DNA of 64,000 nucleotides from Phycisphaerales bacterium (GCA_020427395.1 JAGQON010000004.1:1-64000), one strand, 5' to 3'. Positions 37,623 to 46,984 are shown, counted from the first letter of the stretch. The notes: generated by a model from the sequence alone, not told the origin. Numbers and translations: made by a program.

Positions 37623-38270
37623 ATGACAACCCGCACAGCACGCTCGATGCGGACCAAAGTTGTTTGGTCTGTGCTCGGTGTTGGTATGACCGTCGGGATC
37701 GGCCTGCTCTCGGCGCTCGATTCCGGCTCGTCGGCCCGCACCGGCGGTCGTTCGCTCGCTCCCCTCATGGGCATTGAGCGCAGCGTGGGCATGGATTCGA
37801 TCTTCCAGACCGCCACGCCCATCGCCGACAACCGCTGGAACTCGATCGTCATCGTCCACTCGGGGCAGCCCGCGGGCTCGGCCGAGGACATCGCCAGCGA
37901 GCACAAGTCGCTCGGCTACGACGGCCTGGGCTTCCATTTCGTCGTTGGCAACGGCAAACGGATGGGCGACGGTGAGATCCATGTCGGCTACCGCTGGCTC
38001 GATCAGCAGCCCGGCGCGGACCTCAGCGGGGTCAACTCATCGTTCACCAGCGCCAGTGCCATCGAGATCTGTCTCGTCGGCGACGGCGACCGACGCCCCT
38101 TCAGCGACGAGCAGCTCTACCGGCTCGCGCAGCTCGTGCACGCGCTGAGCGACGAGCTGGGCATCCCCGCCGATCGTGTGCTGCTACACAAGGACCTCGG
38201 CGGCACCTCATCACCCGGGCAGTTCTTCCCGCGCAGCGAGTTCGAGCAGCTGCTCGCCTCGATGGGATAA
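37623..38270 (+). CDS. Membrane-anchored amidase/PGRP-like protein, catalytic site altered
   Basis: A 215-aa protein. An N-terminal hydrophobic segment (about 12-30) exports or anchors it. Residues about 70-215 resemble the amidase_2/peptidoglycan-recognition fold: IVIVHSGQP supplies the first zinc His, GLGFHFVVGNG and IEICLVGDG follow, and the end reads LLHKDLGGTSSPGQFFP. In active enzymes the residue directly before this last Pro-Gly is Cys or Asp (third zinc ligand), with Lys two before it; here they are Ser and Thr. It may bind peptidoglycan without cutting it. Starts at TTG 37608 or ATG 37647 are possible. Confidence 0.75.
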   Translation: MTTRTARSMRTKVVWSVLGVGMTVGIGLLSALDSGSSARTGGRSLAPLMGIERSVGMDSIFQTATPIADNRWNSIVIVHSGQPAGSAEDIASEHKSLGYDGLGFHFVVGNGKRMGDGEIHVGYRWLDQQPGADLSGVNSSFTSASAIEICLVGDGDRRPFSDEQLYRLAQLVHALSDELGIPADRVLLHKDLGGTSSPGQFFPRSEFEQLLASMG

Positions 38271-38297
38271 CCCTGTAATCAATCACGAATCCACTTG

Positions 38298-38326
38298 CCG
38301 CGGATGCTGATGCATCCGCGGTTTTC
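38298..38326 (+). terminator. Intrinsic terminator
   Basis: A 10-bp stem (CCGCGGATGC/GCATCCGCGG, loop TGAT) is followed by TTTTC, about 30 nt after the amidase-like gene. Confidence 0.8.
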
Positions 38327-38639
38327 ATTCGTGCGTATCATCGGGCATCCTGAGCTGTTCGGGCGTCCCATCTCTCGCCGGGGCGACCATATGTTTCCGC
38401 GGCTCAGGATCGGCCTCGATCTCTCGAATAACATCAAGACTCTGTGAGCGTCACACTCGGCAGGCGCGCACAGGGTGGATACGATCACTGCCGATAACAC
38501 GCGTTCTGTGCCCCCGGGCTGGAACGTGAGACCAAAGAAGCCGAATAGGACATCTCGGGTTGTCCTGCCACAACCCCGAGACATGGTGCCATCAGATCCC
38601 GGTCGGTGATTGGTTGGGGAACGCGAGAGCTTTGCACGC
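38327..38639. other. Intergenic region upstream of the kinase gene
   Basis: This 313-bp stretch contains no gene that I can support. Its only notable content is the CGCACA-to-TACGAT motif at 38467-38485 and a GC-rich CCCCGAGACATGG region just before the kinase start. Confidence 0.5.
38467..38485 (+). promoter_or_regulatory. Possible promoter motif shared with the pilus operon
   Basis: Sixteen of 19 positions match 10628-10646, including the whole GGATACGAT. It lies 154 nt before the kinase start codon. Confidence 0.3.
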
Positions 38640-39533
38640 ATGACGACAGATCCCGTAGCAGTCTGGAAGAAGGGCGACACCGTCGAGGGGTACCGCGTGA
38701 TCAGCGAGATCGGGCGTGGCGCCGCGTCGGTGATCTACCTCGTGCAGGACCCCAAGACCAAGCAGATCTGGGCGCTCAAGCATGTCGTCAAGAAGAACCC
38801 GAAAGAGCAGCGGTTCCTCGACCAGACCGAGACCGAGTACAAGATCGCCTCGCAGCTCGATCACGACTCGATCCGCAAGATCCCCCGCATGATCAAGAAG
38901 GGCACCCTGCTCAAAACCAACGAGCTCTATCTCGTCATGGAACTCGTCGACGGCGTCTCGCTCCACGAGGAGCAGCCCGACGATCTGGCCACCCTTGTGG
39001 ACATCTTCCAGCAGACCGCCTCGGCTCTCTCGCAGATGCACGACCGCGGGTTCGTCCACGCGGACATGAAGCCGCACAATGTGATCGTCGGCGTCGGTAT
39101 GGACGGCAACCACACCGCCAAGCTCATCGACCTTGGGCAGTCGTGCAAGACGGGCACCATCAAGAAGCGCATCCAGGGCACGCCCGACTACATCGCCCCC
39201 GAGCAGGTCCACCGGCGCGAGATCACGCCCAAGACCGACATCTACAACTTCGGCGCCACCATGTACTGGGTGCTCACCGGCAAAAACATCCCCACGGCCA
39301 TGGGGCACCAGAACGATTCGCTCGTCGGCTCGCTCGACGACTCGCTTATCGAGAAGGCAACGCCCGTCATCGAGATCAACCCGCTGGTTCCCAAGCGTCT
39401 CAACGACCTGATCATGCAGTGCGTCGCCGTCGAGCTCGATCAGCGGCCCGAGTCGATGCACGCCGTGGCCGACAAGCTCGACATGGTCCTGGGCATGCTG
39501 CGGGCCGAATCCATGCCCCAGCAGGCGGACTGA
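38640..39533 (+). CDS. Serine/threonine protein kinase (non-RD type)
   Basis: A 297-aa soluble Hanks-type kinase consisting of little more than the catalytic domain. The Gly-rich loop IGRGAASVIYLV, the ATP-anchoring Lys in IWALKHVVK, the catalytic Asp of HADMKPHN near 141, the metal loop IDLGQSC (DLG for DFG) and GTPDYIAPEQ are all present, so it should be active. The residue before the catalytic Asp is Ala, not Arg, making it a non-RD kinase that may not need activation-loop phosphorylation. There is no membrane segment or sensor domain. The substrate is unknown. Confidence 0.92.
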   Translation: MTTDPVAVWKKGDTVEGYRVISEIGRGAASVIYLVQDPKTKQIWALKHVVKKNPKEQRFLDQTETEYKIASQLDHDSIRKIPRMIKKGTLLKTNELYLVMELVDGVSLHEEQPDDLATLVDIFQQTASALSQMHDRGFVHADMKPHNVIVGVGMDGNHTAKLIDLGQSCKTGTIKKRIQGTPDYIAPEQVHRREITPKTDIYNFGATMYWVLTGKNIPTAMGHQNDSLVGSLDDSLIEKATPVIEINPLVPKRLNDLIMQCVAVELDQRPESMHAVADKLDMVLGMLRAESMPQQAD

Positions 39534-39618
39534 TCCGCCCAGCCCAACCCCCCATCAGAGCCCGTCAGTTGCCCTGTTTGGGCTCGAATCCCGCAAGGGG
39601 CCGATACAAGCACAAGCC

Positions 39619-40509
39619 ATGTGGACCCTCGACCTGAGCGATCTCGATGAAGTCGTCGACACGCTGCGTAGCGGCGCCAGGGCGATGCGCGAGGCCACCT
39701 GCCGGCGAGGCGCCATCGATTACATCGAATCGCCCGGGCACCTCATCGCCACCGGCGACACCCACGACCACCCGCACAACTTCAAGGCCGTCCTCGCCGC
39801 CGCCGGGCTGGACGGCGAGTTCGGGGCCGAGGAAAAGCACCTCACCCTCCACGAGATCATCCACGGCGAGCTGCCCGAGCAGCCCGGGCTCCCGCTCGAC
39901 ACCAGCTACCGCGGGCTCACCCGCGTGGCCGCGCTCAAGGCGATGCACCCCGAGCTTGTTCACATCCTGCTTGCCAACCACGAGCTCGCCCAGGCCATCG
40001 GCTCGGGCATCATGAAGAACGGCATCCCCTGCGTCAAGGCGTTCGACGCCGGTGTCGAGTCCGTGTTCGGCGATCGCAGCGACATCGTCTTCGAGGCCAT
40101 CCGCGAGTTCGTCTTCGCCATGCCCATCGCCCTGCGCTGCCGCTGTCCGCAGGGCGATATCCTGTGTGCGCACTCGTTGCCGGGTCCCGCCTCCATGGGA
40201 CGCTTTGATACCACCATCATCGACCGCGACCTCACCGAGCAGGACTACGAGCCGCGCGTTGGCTCGGCCCACCTCATGGTCTGGGGACGCGGCTACGACC
40301 ACGACCAGCTCGAAGACCTCACCGAACGCTGGGGCGTGAACCTGTTCATCCTGGGGCATGAGCACGCCGACAAGGGTTACAACATCGTTGAGCCCAACGC
40401 GATCGTGCTGAACACCGACCACGAGCGAGGTGTCTACCTGCCGATAGACCTGTCCCACAAGCCGACGATCGAGCAGTGCGAGCAGCAGATCGTGCGCGTG
40501 AGCAGGTAA
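39619..40509 (+). CDS. Calcineurin-like metallophosphoesterase
   Basis: A 296-aa protein. The dinuclear metal signature is recognisable in order: LIATGDTHDHPHN near 50, LLANHELAQ (Asn-His) near 119, CAHSLPG near 180 and FILGHEHADKGYNIV near 252. Such enzymes hydrolyse phosphoesters, from phosphoproteins to nucleotides. Its position after a Ser/Thr kinase gene is suggestive of opposing phosphatase action, but the gap of 85 nt and the lack of PPP-type loops leave this open. Confidence 0.8.
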   Translation: MWTLDLSDLDEVVDTLRSGARAMREATCRRGAIDYIESPGHLIATGDTHDHPHNFKAVLAAAGLDGEFGAEEKHLTLHEIIHGELPEQPGLPLDTSYRGLTRVAALKAMHPELVHILLANHELAQAIGSGIMKNGIPCVKAFDAGVESVFGDRSDIVFEAIREFVFAMPIALRCRCPQGDILCAHSLPGPASMGRFDTTIIDRDLTEQDYEPRVGSAHLMVWGRGYDHDQLEDLTERWGVNLFILGHEHADKGYNIVEPNAIVLNTDHERGVYLPIDLSHKPTIEQCEQQIVRVSR

Positions 40510-40521
40510 TCACGGAACAGC

Positions 40522-42159
40522 TCAGTTCTGCTTCGGGCGCGGATGGATCGCGCGATCGTCATCGAACCCGTAGGCCTCAGGGTCGAGGAACTTGCCCTTG
40601 TGGTGCTCGGGCTTGGGTTCTTCCACGATGATCGGGTGCGCCAGCGCGCTGGGGTCCTGACGCACGCCGGTGATCTCCCACGACACGCGCGCGTTGGGTG
40701 CGCCGCCGGCGATCGCGAACTGGTTCGCGGAGATCTCCGACGCGATGTACAGGTTGGGCATCGGTGCGCCCATCGCGGTGAGCTGGTACCGGAAGTCGCG
40801 ATTGAGCGCCTCGAAGTAGTCCGGGAGCTGCACGATCGCGTGCCCATCCGCGTCGAGCGTGATGACCCCGTTGTAGATGTTCATCATGTCGGGCGATTCG
40901 ACGAAGGAGTGGGAGAGGTACTGGTTCTCCGGGTCGAGCGGGTGATCGATCTTGAAGGAGCCCGAAGACTTGGAGAGGGTGCCCGCGACATGGACATTGC
41001 CCTGGAAGTACCCCGCGAACTTGGTGCCGCCGGTCCCGAAAGTCTCGCCGTACACACCGTACGCCGTGTTCGCGGAGTTCCCGACCTGCGCGCCGCCGTA
41101 CACGCCGTAGGCCGTCCGTGATCCGCCCGATGCGGGGTTCTGTGCAAACCCGTTGACGCCGTAGAAAGTATCCGCGCCGGAGGAGAACCCGCCCGCGAAC
41201 CCTTGCACGCCCGTGCGCGTCAGGCTGGGCCCGAAACCGCTGTTGACGGACTCGCCGTAGATCCCCGTGCGTCCGCCGCTGCCAAAGATCGCGGTTCCCG
41301 CGCCGTCGGAGACGTTGTTGTACGCCTCGACCCCGTACTCATCCGTCGCAAGGAATGCCTCGGTGTCCTCGTCAGCGTGCTCCGCCTGCAGCGCCGCGTC
41401 CCCGCTCGTGGTCCGCGCGTACGCGCCGATGTTCGTTGTCGACTGCCCCCAGAGCCCGAACCCGTTGTTGGTGCTCCCAAAGACAGCGACTCCGCCGGGC
41501 ACCGTGCCGTAGACCCCGTACCCGAACCCCGCGTGCGATCCGTAGAGCCCGACGCCGTTGAACCCGGTCCCGTTGTTCACGCCGCGCACGCCGGCCGAGA
41601 ACCCGCCGGGCGTCGTATCGGTGACTTCGCCGAACACGCCAGCCGCGTTCGATGACCCCGAATCGGTGCGCCCGTACACCCCCGGGTTGGTGCCGGTGGT
41701 ATTACTGGATCGACCCGTGATCGGGATCGCGCCCGTCGATGTCGCGCTGATGATCACGCCCGTGTCCACGCTCACCCACGGGGCGGAGAGGTCGAACGCA
41801 AGGTTCGCCTGCTGCGCACGAGTCGCGCGGATCGCGTACGGCGCATAGTTGATCTTCGTGCGCGGGTTCAGGTTCGTCCCCTCGACCCGCACCGCCAGCC
41901 AGCGGTCCGACCCATCGAACCATGAGTCATCAAAGTCGATCTCGACCTCGAAGAGACCATCGACGACCTCGACATTGCTGATGTCGATGAACTGGAGCAG
42001 CAGCCCGATCGTGGGCGCGTCAGCCAGCGAGAATCGCATGTCATACAGGCCGTTGGCGGGCTGCCCGTTGTCCTCGAGCGTGCCCTGATAGGTGATGGGG
42101 GCCGCCGCGGCGCTCCCCGCGCAGATGAGGAGTGCGAGCAGTGTCTTCATATTCATCAT
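40522..42159 (-). CDS. Large secreted YG-repeat protein
   Basis: A 545-aa exported protein with a signal peptide (MMNMKTLLALLICAGSAAAA). The N-terminal 100 residues form a beta-rich domain (ITYQGTLEDNGQPANGLYDM). From about 130 to 400 are imperfect repeats built on G-V-Y-G or G-V-x-G every 12-25 residues, likely a beta-helix or beta-prism stalk. The C-terminal domain (SFKIDHPLDPENQYLSHSFVE, split here as SFKIDHPLDP and SHSFVESPDM) resembles a domain found at the end of fibre-like surface proteins in many environmental bacteria. It is probably a surface fibre. The ATG at 42159 has AGAGGGAA. Confidence 0.7.
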   Translation of the reverse strand: MMNMKTLLALLICAGSAAAAPITYQGTLEDNGQPANGLYDMRFSLADAPTIGLLLQFIDISNVEVVDGLFEVEIDFDDSWFDGSDRWLAVRVEGTNLNPRTKINYAPYAIRATRAQQANLAFDLSAPWVSVDTGVIISATSTGAIPITGRSSNTTGTNPGVYGRTDSGSSNAAGVFGEVTDTTPGGFSAGVRGVNNGTGFNGVGLYGSHAGFGYGVYGTVPGGVAVFGSTNNGFGLWGQSTTNIGAYARTTSGDAALQAEHADEDTEAFLATDEYGVEAYNNVSDGAGTAIFGSGGRTGIYGESVNSGFGPSLTRTGVQGFAGGFSSGADTFYGVNGFAQNPASGGSRTAYGVYGGAQVGNSANTAYGVYGETFGTGGTKFAGYFQGNVHVAGTLSKSSGSFKIDHPLDPENQYLSHSFVESPDMMNIYNGVITLDADGHAIVQLPDYFEALNRDFRYQLTAMGAPMPNLYIASEISANQFAIAGGAPNARVSWEITGVRQDPSALAHPIIVEEPKPEHHKGKFLDPEAYGFDDDRAIHPRPKQN

Positions 42160-42283
42160 GTTGATTCCCTCTGTGATGGTGATTGTGAGCCACGAGCGTA
42201 CCAGATTGCTTCGGTGTCGCAAAGCAACTTCCCGGCTCAACGCAACTCCCGCCCAGGATATTGGGTACCTTCTAGCAGTGAGC

Positions 42284-42559
42284 ATGCCTTCCATCCCACA
42301 CTGCCCCCGGTGCAGCTACGACCTCAGCGGCGTCGCGCCCACGCCGCAGACCGACCCGGAGGGGATGGCGCTCTTCACCTGCCCCGAGTGCGGGGCGAGC
42401 GTGACCATGCTAGCCGCCCTCAACCAGCGTGAGCCCGACAAGCACCCCAAGCTGACGGCCATGATGATGATCATCATCGCGTTCTCGTGGTTTGTGCTGG
42501 GCACCAGCTGTCTGACCTGCGCGGTGCTGGGGCTGCGCTCATGCGGGAGCTCGCCATGA
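42284..42559 (+). CDS. Small zinc-ribbon membrane protein
   Basis: A 91-aa protein with an N-terminal zinc ribbon, CPRCSYDLSG and CPECGASV, spaced about 25 residues apart, and one hydrophobic helix near the C terminus (about 62-85). The Cys-x2-Cys-x-Tyr-Asp-Leu pattern is frequent in planctomycete membrane proteins. Its stop overlaps the ATG of the next gene by four bases. Function unknown. Confidence 0.6.
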   Translation: MPSIPHCPRCSYDLSGVAPTPQTDPEGMALFTCPECGASVTMLAALNQREPDKHPKLTAMMMIIIAFSWFVLGTSCLTCAVLGLRSCGSSP

Positions 42560-43512
42560 GGGAATCGACGCCCAAGCCCATCTGTCCCAAATGCGGCTAT
42601 GACCAGTCCGGCGAGATCGCGACTTGGGAGTCGCAGTGCCCTGTGCACGGCGTCTGCTCCGAGTGCGGCATCAGGTTTCAATGGATCGAAGTCTTCAGGC
42701 CCGCGATGCATGACCTGCCGTGGTACGCGGAGCACGGACGCTCAATCCGTTCTCGTCTCTGGCGAACGCCTGGTACGCTCCGACGCCTGATCCTACCCCA
42801 TCAGTTCTGGGCCCAGCTCGGCGTGACCAAGCGGATATCTGTGTGGGGTCTCTGCGTCTGGCTGCTGCTGATCATGCTCGGCATGCACCTGCTGATCGCC
42901 ATCCCCGCGGGGTGGTCACGCTGGGACAGCCGCAACTGGCAGGGTCTCTCGCTCGATCAGTACTTCATGTCCTACGGCTACTACGGATATGCCCAGATCC
43001 TCTTCGACGGCATCGCCCACCCCTTCTTCTACGCACTCCCAAACTCCGCTGGCTACATCGTCAGCCTGGATGTATACCGCTCGACATGGCTCAATAGCAT
43101 GACCATGTACCACCAGTTCCTCCGCCCGATGGGCGTGCAGGTCGGCTTCGTGATCACTTGGATCATCGTCCTCTTCGCAATCCCTCAAACGCGACGGCTG
43201 GCAAAGATCCGCACCGGTCACCTCGCCCGAGCCGCGATCCTGAGCATGTTCGCCGTGGTGTTCAGCTACGAGATGCACAAACTGTTCAACGCCATGCATG
43301 GATCCGGCGGCCTCACACGGATGCTCATCGAACAAATCGAACCGCTTTTCTCGCTCTCCATGATCATCTGGCAGATTGCTTTCTGGGCATGCGCCATCGT
43401 CATCGGCTGGCGAGTGGAGCAATGGAAGCTGCTCGTTACGCTGGGCACCATCGCCGCAATCCTCGGCGGGGTCACATTCCGCGTGTACATCTTCATCATG
43501 GCCTCATCATGA
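42556..43512 (+). CDS. Zinc-ribbon polytopic membrane protein, copy 1
   Basis: A 318-aa protein. The cytoplasmic N terminus has a zinc ribbon, [16 protein letters not shown] then CSECGIRF (Cys pairs about 24 residues apart). About six hydrophobic helices occupy residues 95-315. The ATG at 42556 lies in the stop codon of the preceding gene (ATGA) with GGGAG ahead. The ribbon DNA is nearly identical to that of the next gene, while the membrane parts have diverged. Function unknown. Confidence 0.65.
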   Translation: MRESTPKPICPKCGYDQSGEIATWESQCPVHGVCSECGIRFQWIEVFRPAMHDLPWYAEHGRSIRSRLWRTPGTLRRLILPHQFWAQLGVTKRISVWGLCVWLLLIMLGMHLLIAIPAGWSRWDSRNWQGLSLDQYFMSYGYYGYAQILFDGIAHPFFYALPNSAGYIVSLDVYRSTWLNSMTMYHQFLRPMGVQVGFVITWIIVLFAIPQTRRLAKIRTGHLARAAILSMFAVVFSYEMHKLFNAMHGSGGLTRMLIEQIEPLFSLSMIIWQIAFWACAIVIGWRVEQWKLLVTLGTIAAILGGVTFRVYIFIMASS

Positions 43513-44516
43513 CCAAACCGACTCACCAACCCATCTGCCCCAAGTGCGGCTACGACCAGTCCGGCGAGATCGCGACTTGGGAGTTTCAATGTGCGGTGCA
43601 GGGCACCTGCCCGGAGTGCGGATTTGGGTTCGAGTGGGTCGATCTGCTCACCCCGGGACGCGTAAGACTCTCGTGGTATGTCGAGCACGCGAGCTCATTA
43701 TGGAGTTCGCTGCTCAAATGGCCCGGCACCCTCTCGTACCTGCTCTTCCCGAATCGGTATTGGCGTCGTTTGACCATGGTTGCGCCGCGCTCGATGGCCC
43801 GCTGGCTGCTCTCGTTTACAACACTGATGCTGATTTTCCATCTCATCACTTCAGTTACGCTTGCTCTGTCGTTGCATGGTTCTGTTGTGCAGTCGAACGC
43901 GTCGATGCGTGCGATCATACCGGCACTCAGCCCGCAGCAGCAAGCACAGGCGCAGCAGTACATCATTCCCGACAGCGGGTTCGACTATTGGTTTCGCGTG
44001 TCAGGCGAATCGCTGCTGGCGCCAGTTGTCAATCGATCGTTTTATTCGAGTGACTTTGCTGAGCTTGGTGGGGGCGTTGCGGTGTTCTGTAGCGGCGTCT
44101 CGCTCATGTGGATTATCATGTTCGGGTGCTTTCCCACGACGCGTAAGCGCGCCAAACTCAGGATGATCCATGTAGTGCGTGCGGCGATCGTTTGCTCCAC
44201 GATCCCGTTTCTCGCGTTTGAGATCGGGCGTGTGTGCGATGGGTTGGTTTATGCCGGGGACTATTGGAGTCCGCTTCGCAATATCGAGCAGTATCTCAGC
44301 CCGTTGGCGCTGTCGGTTGTTGCGATCGTGATCTGGGTTCAGTGGTTCTGGGTCAGTGCCGTACGCATCGGCTGGAGAGTTCGGGCGAACTGGGCCGAGC
44401 TTGCGCTGGTATGCTTCGCATCGTTCTTTGGGATTGTGTTCGCTGGAGTTGGGATGCTGATTTCTCAGTCCATCAGCGGCATGCTCGATCTCTTTGCGTC
44501 TCAGTTGGGGATCTGA
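43509..44516 (+). CDS. Zinc-ribbon polytopic membrane protein, copy 2
   Basis: A 335-aa paralogue of the preceding gene. The ribbon [16 protein letters not shown] is identical in protein sequence and 30 nt of its DNA are unchanged. Around six hydrophobic helices follow, in the same relative places, with little residue identity. It starts in the stop codon of copy 1 (ATGA) and is the last of the three coupled ribbon genes. Confidence 0.65.
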   Translation: MTKPTHQPICPKCGYDQSGEIATWEFQCAVQGTCPECGFGFEWVDLLTPGRVRLSWYVEHASSLWSSLLKWPGTLSYLLFPNRYWRRLTMVAPRSMARWLLSFTTLMLIFHLITSVTLALSLHGSVVQSNASMRAIIPALSPQQQAQAQQYIIPDSGFDYWFRVSGESLLAPVVNRSFYSSDFAELGGGVAVFCSGVSLMWIIMFGCFPTTRKRAKLRMIHVVRAAIVCSTIPFLAFEIGRVCDGLVYAGDYWSPLRNIEQYLSPLALSVVAIVIWVQWFWVSAVRIGWRVRANWAELALVCFASFFGIVFAGVGMLISQSISGMLDLFASQLGI

Positions 44517-44557
44517 TCAGTCGCTCAGACCCACTCGCTCGCGGCTACCATTCTCCC

Positions 44558-45853
44558 ATGACCACCACCACCCACTCGATCGACCAGGCCATCCTCGACA
44601 CCATCGCCGCCACCGACCCCCAAGTCGCCGACATTGTCCGCGCCGAGGCCGAGCGTCAAGAGACCACGATCGAGCTGATCGCCAGCGAGAACCATGCTTC
44701 GCCCGCCGTGACCGTCGCCGCCGGCACCTGCATGACCAACAAGTACGCCGAGGGCTACCCCGGGCGCCGCTACTACGGCGGCTGCGAGCATCACGACAAG
44801 GTCGAGCAGCTGGCGCGCGACCGCGCCAAGCAGCTCTTCGGCTGCGAGTTCGCCAATGTCCAGCCCCACTCGGGCGCGCAGGCCAACACCGCTGCCTTCA
44901 TGGCCATGATGGAGCCCGGCGACACCTTCCTCTCGCTCGTCCTCAAGGACGGCGGCCACCTCTCCCACGGCATGCACCTCAACTTCTCGGGCATCTTCTA
45001 CAAGCCCGTCCACTACCAGCTTCATTACGACAAGAGCCACCCCCAGCACGAGCAGATCGACTACGACTCGGTTCGCAAGGCCGCCCATGAGCACAAGCCC
45101 AAGGCCATCCTCTGCGGCTACAGCGCCTACCCCCGCGTCATCGACTTTGCGAAGTTCCGTGAGATCGCCGACGAGGTTGGCGCGTATCTCATGGCCGATA
45201 TTGCCCACATCGCCGGGCTCGTGGCCGCGGGCGTCCACCCCAGCCCCTTCCCGCACGCCCATGTCGTGACGACCACCACCCACAAGTCCCTGCGCGGCCC
45301 GCGCGGCGGGCTCATCATGACCAACGACGAGGAACTCAACAAGGCGATCAACCGCAATGTCTTCCCCGGCGTGCAGGGCGGCCCGCTGATGCACATCATC
45401 ACCGCCAAGGCCGTCGCCTTCGGCGAGGCCCTCAAGCCCGAGTTCAAGAGCTACCAGCAGCAGGTCGTTCGCAATGCCCAGGCACTCGCCTCAGCCCTCG
45501 TCGGGCACGGCTTCCGCATTACCAGCGGCGGCACCGACAACCACCTCATGCTCGTCGACCTCACCGTGAAGGACAGCGAACTCACGGGCAAGGACGCCGA
45601 GAAATGGCTCGAGATGGCAGGTCTCATCACTAACAAGAATGGCATCCCCGATGACCCACGCTCGCCCATGATCACCTCTGGCATCCGCCTGGGCACCCCC
45701 GCGACGACCACGCGCGGCTTCAAAGAAGCCGAGATGGGTCAGATCGCTGAGTGGATCAACCGCGTCATCGAGTCCAAGGGCGACGAGGGCACGATCAACG
45801 CTGTCCGCGAAGAAGTGAAGTCGCTCTGCGCCCGCTTCCCGCTCCAGCACTGA
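44558..45853 (+). CDS. glyA: Serine hydroxymethyltransferase
   Basis: A 431-aa PLP enzyme that interconverts serine and glycine with tetrahydrofolate. The motifs [44 protein letters not shown], the PLP-lysine loop [14 protein letters not shown] near 242 and the late [15 protein letters not shown] are all typical. Length is normal. The ATG at 44558 is where the family starts, although the frame is open further upstream. The pentapeptide gene follows after 3 nt. Confidence 0.97.
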   Translation: MTTTTHSIDQAILDTIAATDPQVADIVRAEAERQETTIELIASENHASPAVTVAAGTCMTNKYAEGYPGRRYYGGCEHHDKVEQLARDRAKQLFGCEFANVQPHSGAQANTAAFMAMMEPGDTFLSLVLKDGGHLSHGMHLNFSGIFYKPVHYQLHYDKSHPQHEQIDYDSVRKAAHEHKPKAILCGYSAYPRVIDFAKFREIADEVGAYLMADIAHIAGLVAAGVHPSPFPHAHVVTTTTHKSLRGPRGGLIMTNDEELNKAINRNVFPGVQGGPLMHIITAKAVAFGEALKPEFKSYQQQVVRNAQALASALVGHGFRITSGGTDNHLMLVDLTVKDSELTGKDAEKWLEMAGLITNKNGIPDDPRSPMITSGIRLGTPATTTRGFKEAEMGQIAEWINRVIESKGDEGTINAVREEVKSLCARFPLQH

Positions 45854-45856
45854 CCC

Positions 45857-46510
45857 GTGCCCGCCCTCGAGCCGGAACAGCCCGACCTCGAACCAGGCGC
45901 GACGCTCGATCACGCGCCGAGCGATTCGTTCATCGACCGCGCCCAGCTTGAGCGTGTCGAGATCATCGAGCCGCTTCGCGCGTTCGCTCGCGACCTCTCG
46001 CTCTCCATGTGCCGCGTCCGCGCCGGCGCGTTCGCGGCAACGACACTCCCGGGTTTGCGCATGGTTGATTGCGAGATTGGGCGTGCCGACTGCTCGGGCG
46101 CGACCTGGATCGACACCCGCATCGTCCGCACCCGCTTCGAGTCCTGCAAGTGCACCGGTCTCGACACACGCGGCGGCACGCTCCGCGATGTCCGCTTCCA
46201 CGAGTGCAAGATGCCCGACGCGTTCATGCAGGAGTGCACGCTGGACCGTGTTTGGTTCGAGACCTGCGACCTGCAGAACATCGATCTGTCTGGATCAACC
46301 CTCGACCGCATTACCCTCCGCGACTGCGATGCCCGGGGCCTGTATCTACTGGGCGCACGCATCACCGCCCTCGACCTGCGGGGCAGCCGCATCGATCACC
46401 TCGCGATCGACACACGCTCAGTATCAAACATCATCATCGACCCGCTGCAGGCCCCCGCGCTCGCCGAGTCGCTCGGCGCACGGGTCATCGATCGCAACGA
46501 AGAGATCTGA
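45857..46510 (+). CDS. Pentapeptide-repeat-like protein
   Basis: A 217-aa protein beginning at GTG, 3 nt after glyA, so likely co-transcribed. From about residue 55 to 195 it shows the pentapeptide pattern A/C-[D/N]-L/F-x-x (for example ADCSGATWIDTRI, CDLQNIDLSGSTL, ARGLYLLGA), which folds as a right-handed square beta-helix. Members sometimes mimic DNA or act as scaffolds; nothing here says which. Its stop codon abuts the first inverted repeat of the nuclease element. Confidence 0.75.
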   Translation: MPALEPEQPDLEPGATLDHAPSDSFIDRAQLERVEIIEPLRAFARDLSLSMCRVRAGAFAATTLPGLRMVDCEIGRADCSGATWIDTRIVRTRFESCKCTGLDTRGGTLRDVRFHECKMPDAFMQECTLDRVWFETCDLQNIDLSGSTLDRITLRDCDARGLYLLGARITALDLRGSRIDHLAIDTRSVSNIIIDPLQAPALAESLGARVIDRNEEI

Positions 46511-46564
46511 CTCCTCCCCCGCACCTGCGGGGGAGGTGGCACGCGCAGCGTGACGGAGGGGGGG
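46511..46564 (+). repeat. REP-like inverted repeat, left copy (A)
   Basis: About 54 bp starting CTCCTCCCCCGC and ending ACGGAGGGGG. It has two internal palindromes (CCTCCCCCGC/GCGGGGGAGG and CACGC/GCGTG). It is near-identical in inverted orientation to 46995-47050 and in direct orientation to 54854-54906. It abuts the pentapeptide stop codon and the nuclease stop codon. Confidence 0.9.
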
Positions 46565-46984
46565 CTAGCGTTCAATCCGTTGCTCACCGAGTTCTCGTAT
46601 GCGCTGATGGGCAGTCGTTCGAATCCGTTCAAGAACCGCTTCTCGATGCTTGAAGACATCCTCAGCCGTGAATCGAAGCACGACCAGCCCGGCCTGTTTC
46701 ATCCATCGATCTCGTTCTCGATCGAGTGTGAGTCGTGAGCCCTGATGCGTCTCACCGTCTATCTCGATGATGAGCCTGGCGGCATGGCAGTAGAAATCCG
46801 CTATGAAGTCGCCCATCGGGGATTGCTTTCGGAAGTGCAAACCAGCAAGCTGTCGCCGCTTGAGGGCATTCCATAGGAAGCGTTCTGGGGGCGAGAGGTC
46901 CCGACGCAGCGACCGCGCTTTCTCATGTGACAAGGGCGTGCCACGAGTCTGTGCGCGAAATGATCTGGGATCAGGCACGCACAC
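46565..46984 (-). CDS. DUF559 PD-(D/E)XK-type endonuclease-like protein
   Basis: A 139-aa protein of the DUF559 family, related to Vsr-type very-short-patch endonucleases. The core motifs are intact: FRKQSPMGDFIADFY, ARLIIEIDGETHQGSR (the D, E-x-D of a PD-(D/E)XK site), DRWMKQAGLVVLRF, ending with helix EAVLERIR. It should be able to cut DNA; the target is unknown. Start is GTG 46984, but a slightly different start is possible. The 3' end touches repeat A and the 5' end lies 10 bp from repeat B, so gene and repeats look like one unit. Confidence 0.85.
   Translation of the reverse strand: MCVPDPRSFRAQTRGTPLSHEKARSLRRDLSPPERFLWNALKRRQLAGLHFRKQSPMGDFIADFYCHAARLIIEIDGETHQGSRLTLDRERDRWMKQAGLVVLRFTAEDVFKHREAVLERIRTTAHQRIRELGEQRIER

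Noticed and set aside
39570-39610. A tRNA-like GGGCTCGAATCCC segment before the phosphoesterase gene
   Set aside because: It resembles a T-arm, but no acceptor, D or anticodon arms can be paired with it.
40522-42159. Prophage tail fibre
   Set aside because: The protein has a secretory signal peptide and no neighbouring phage genes, so a host surface protein is more likely.
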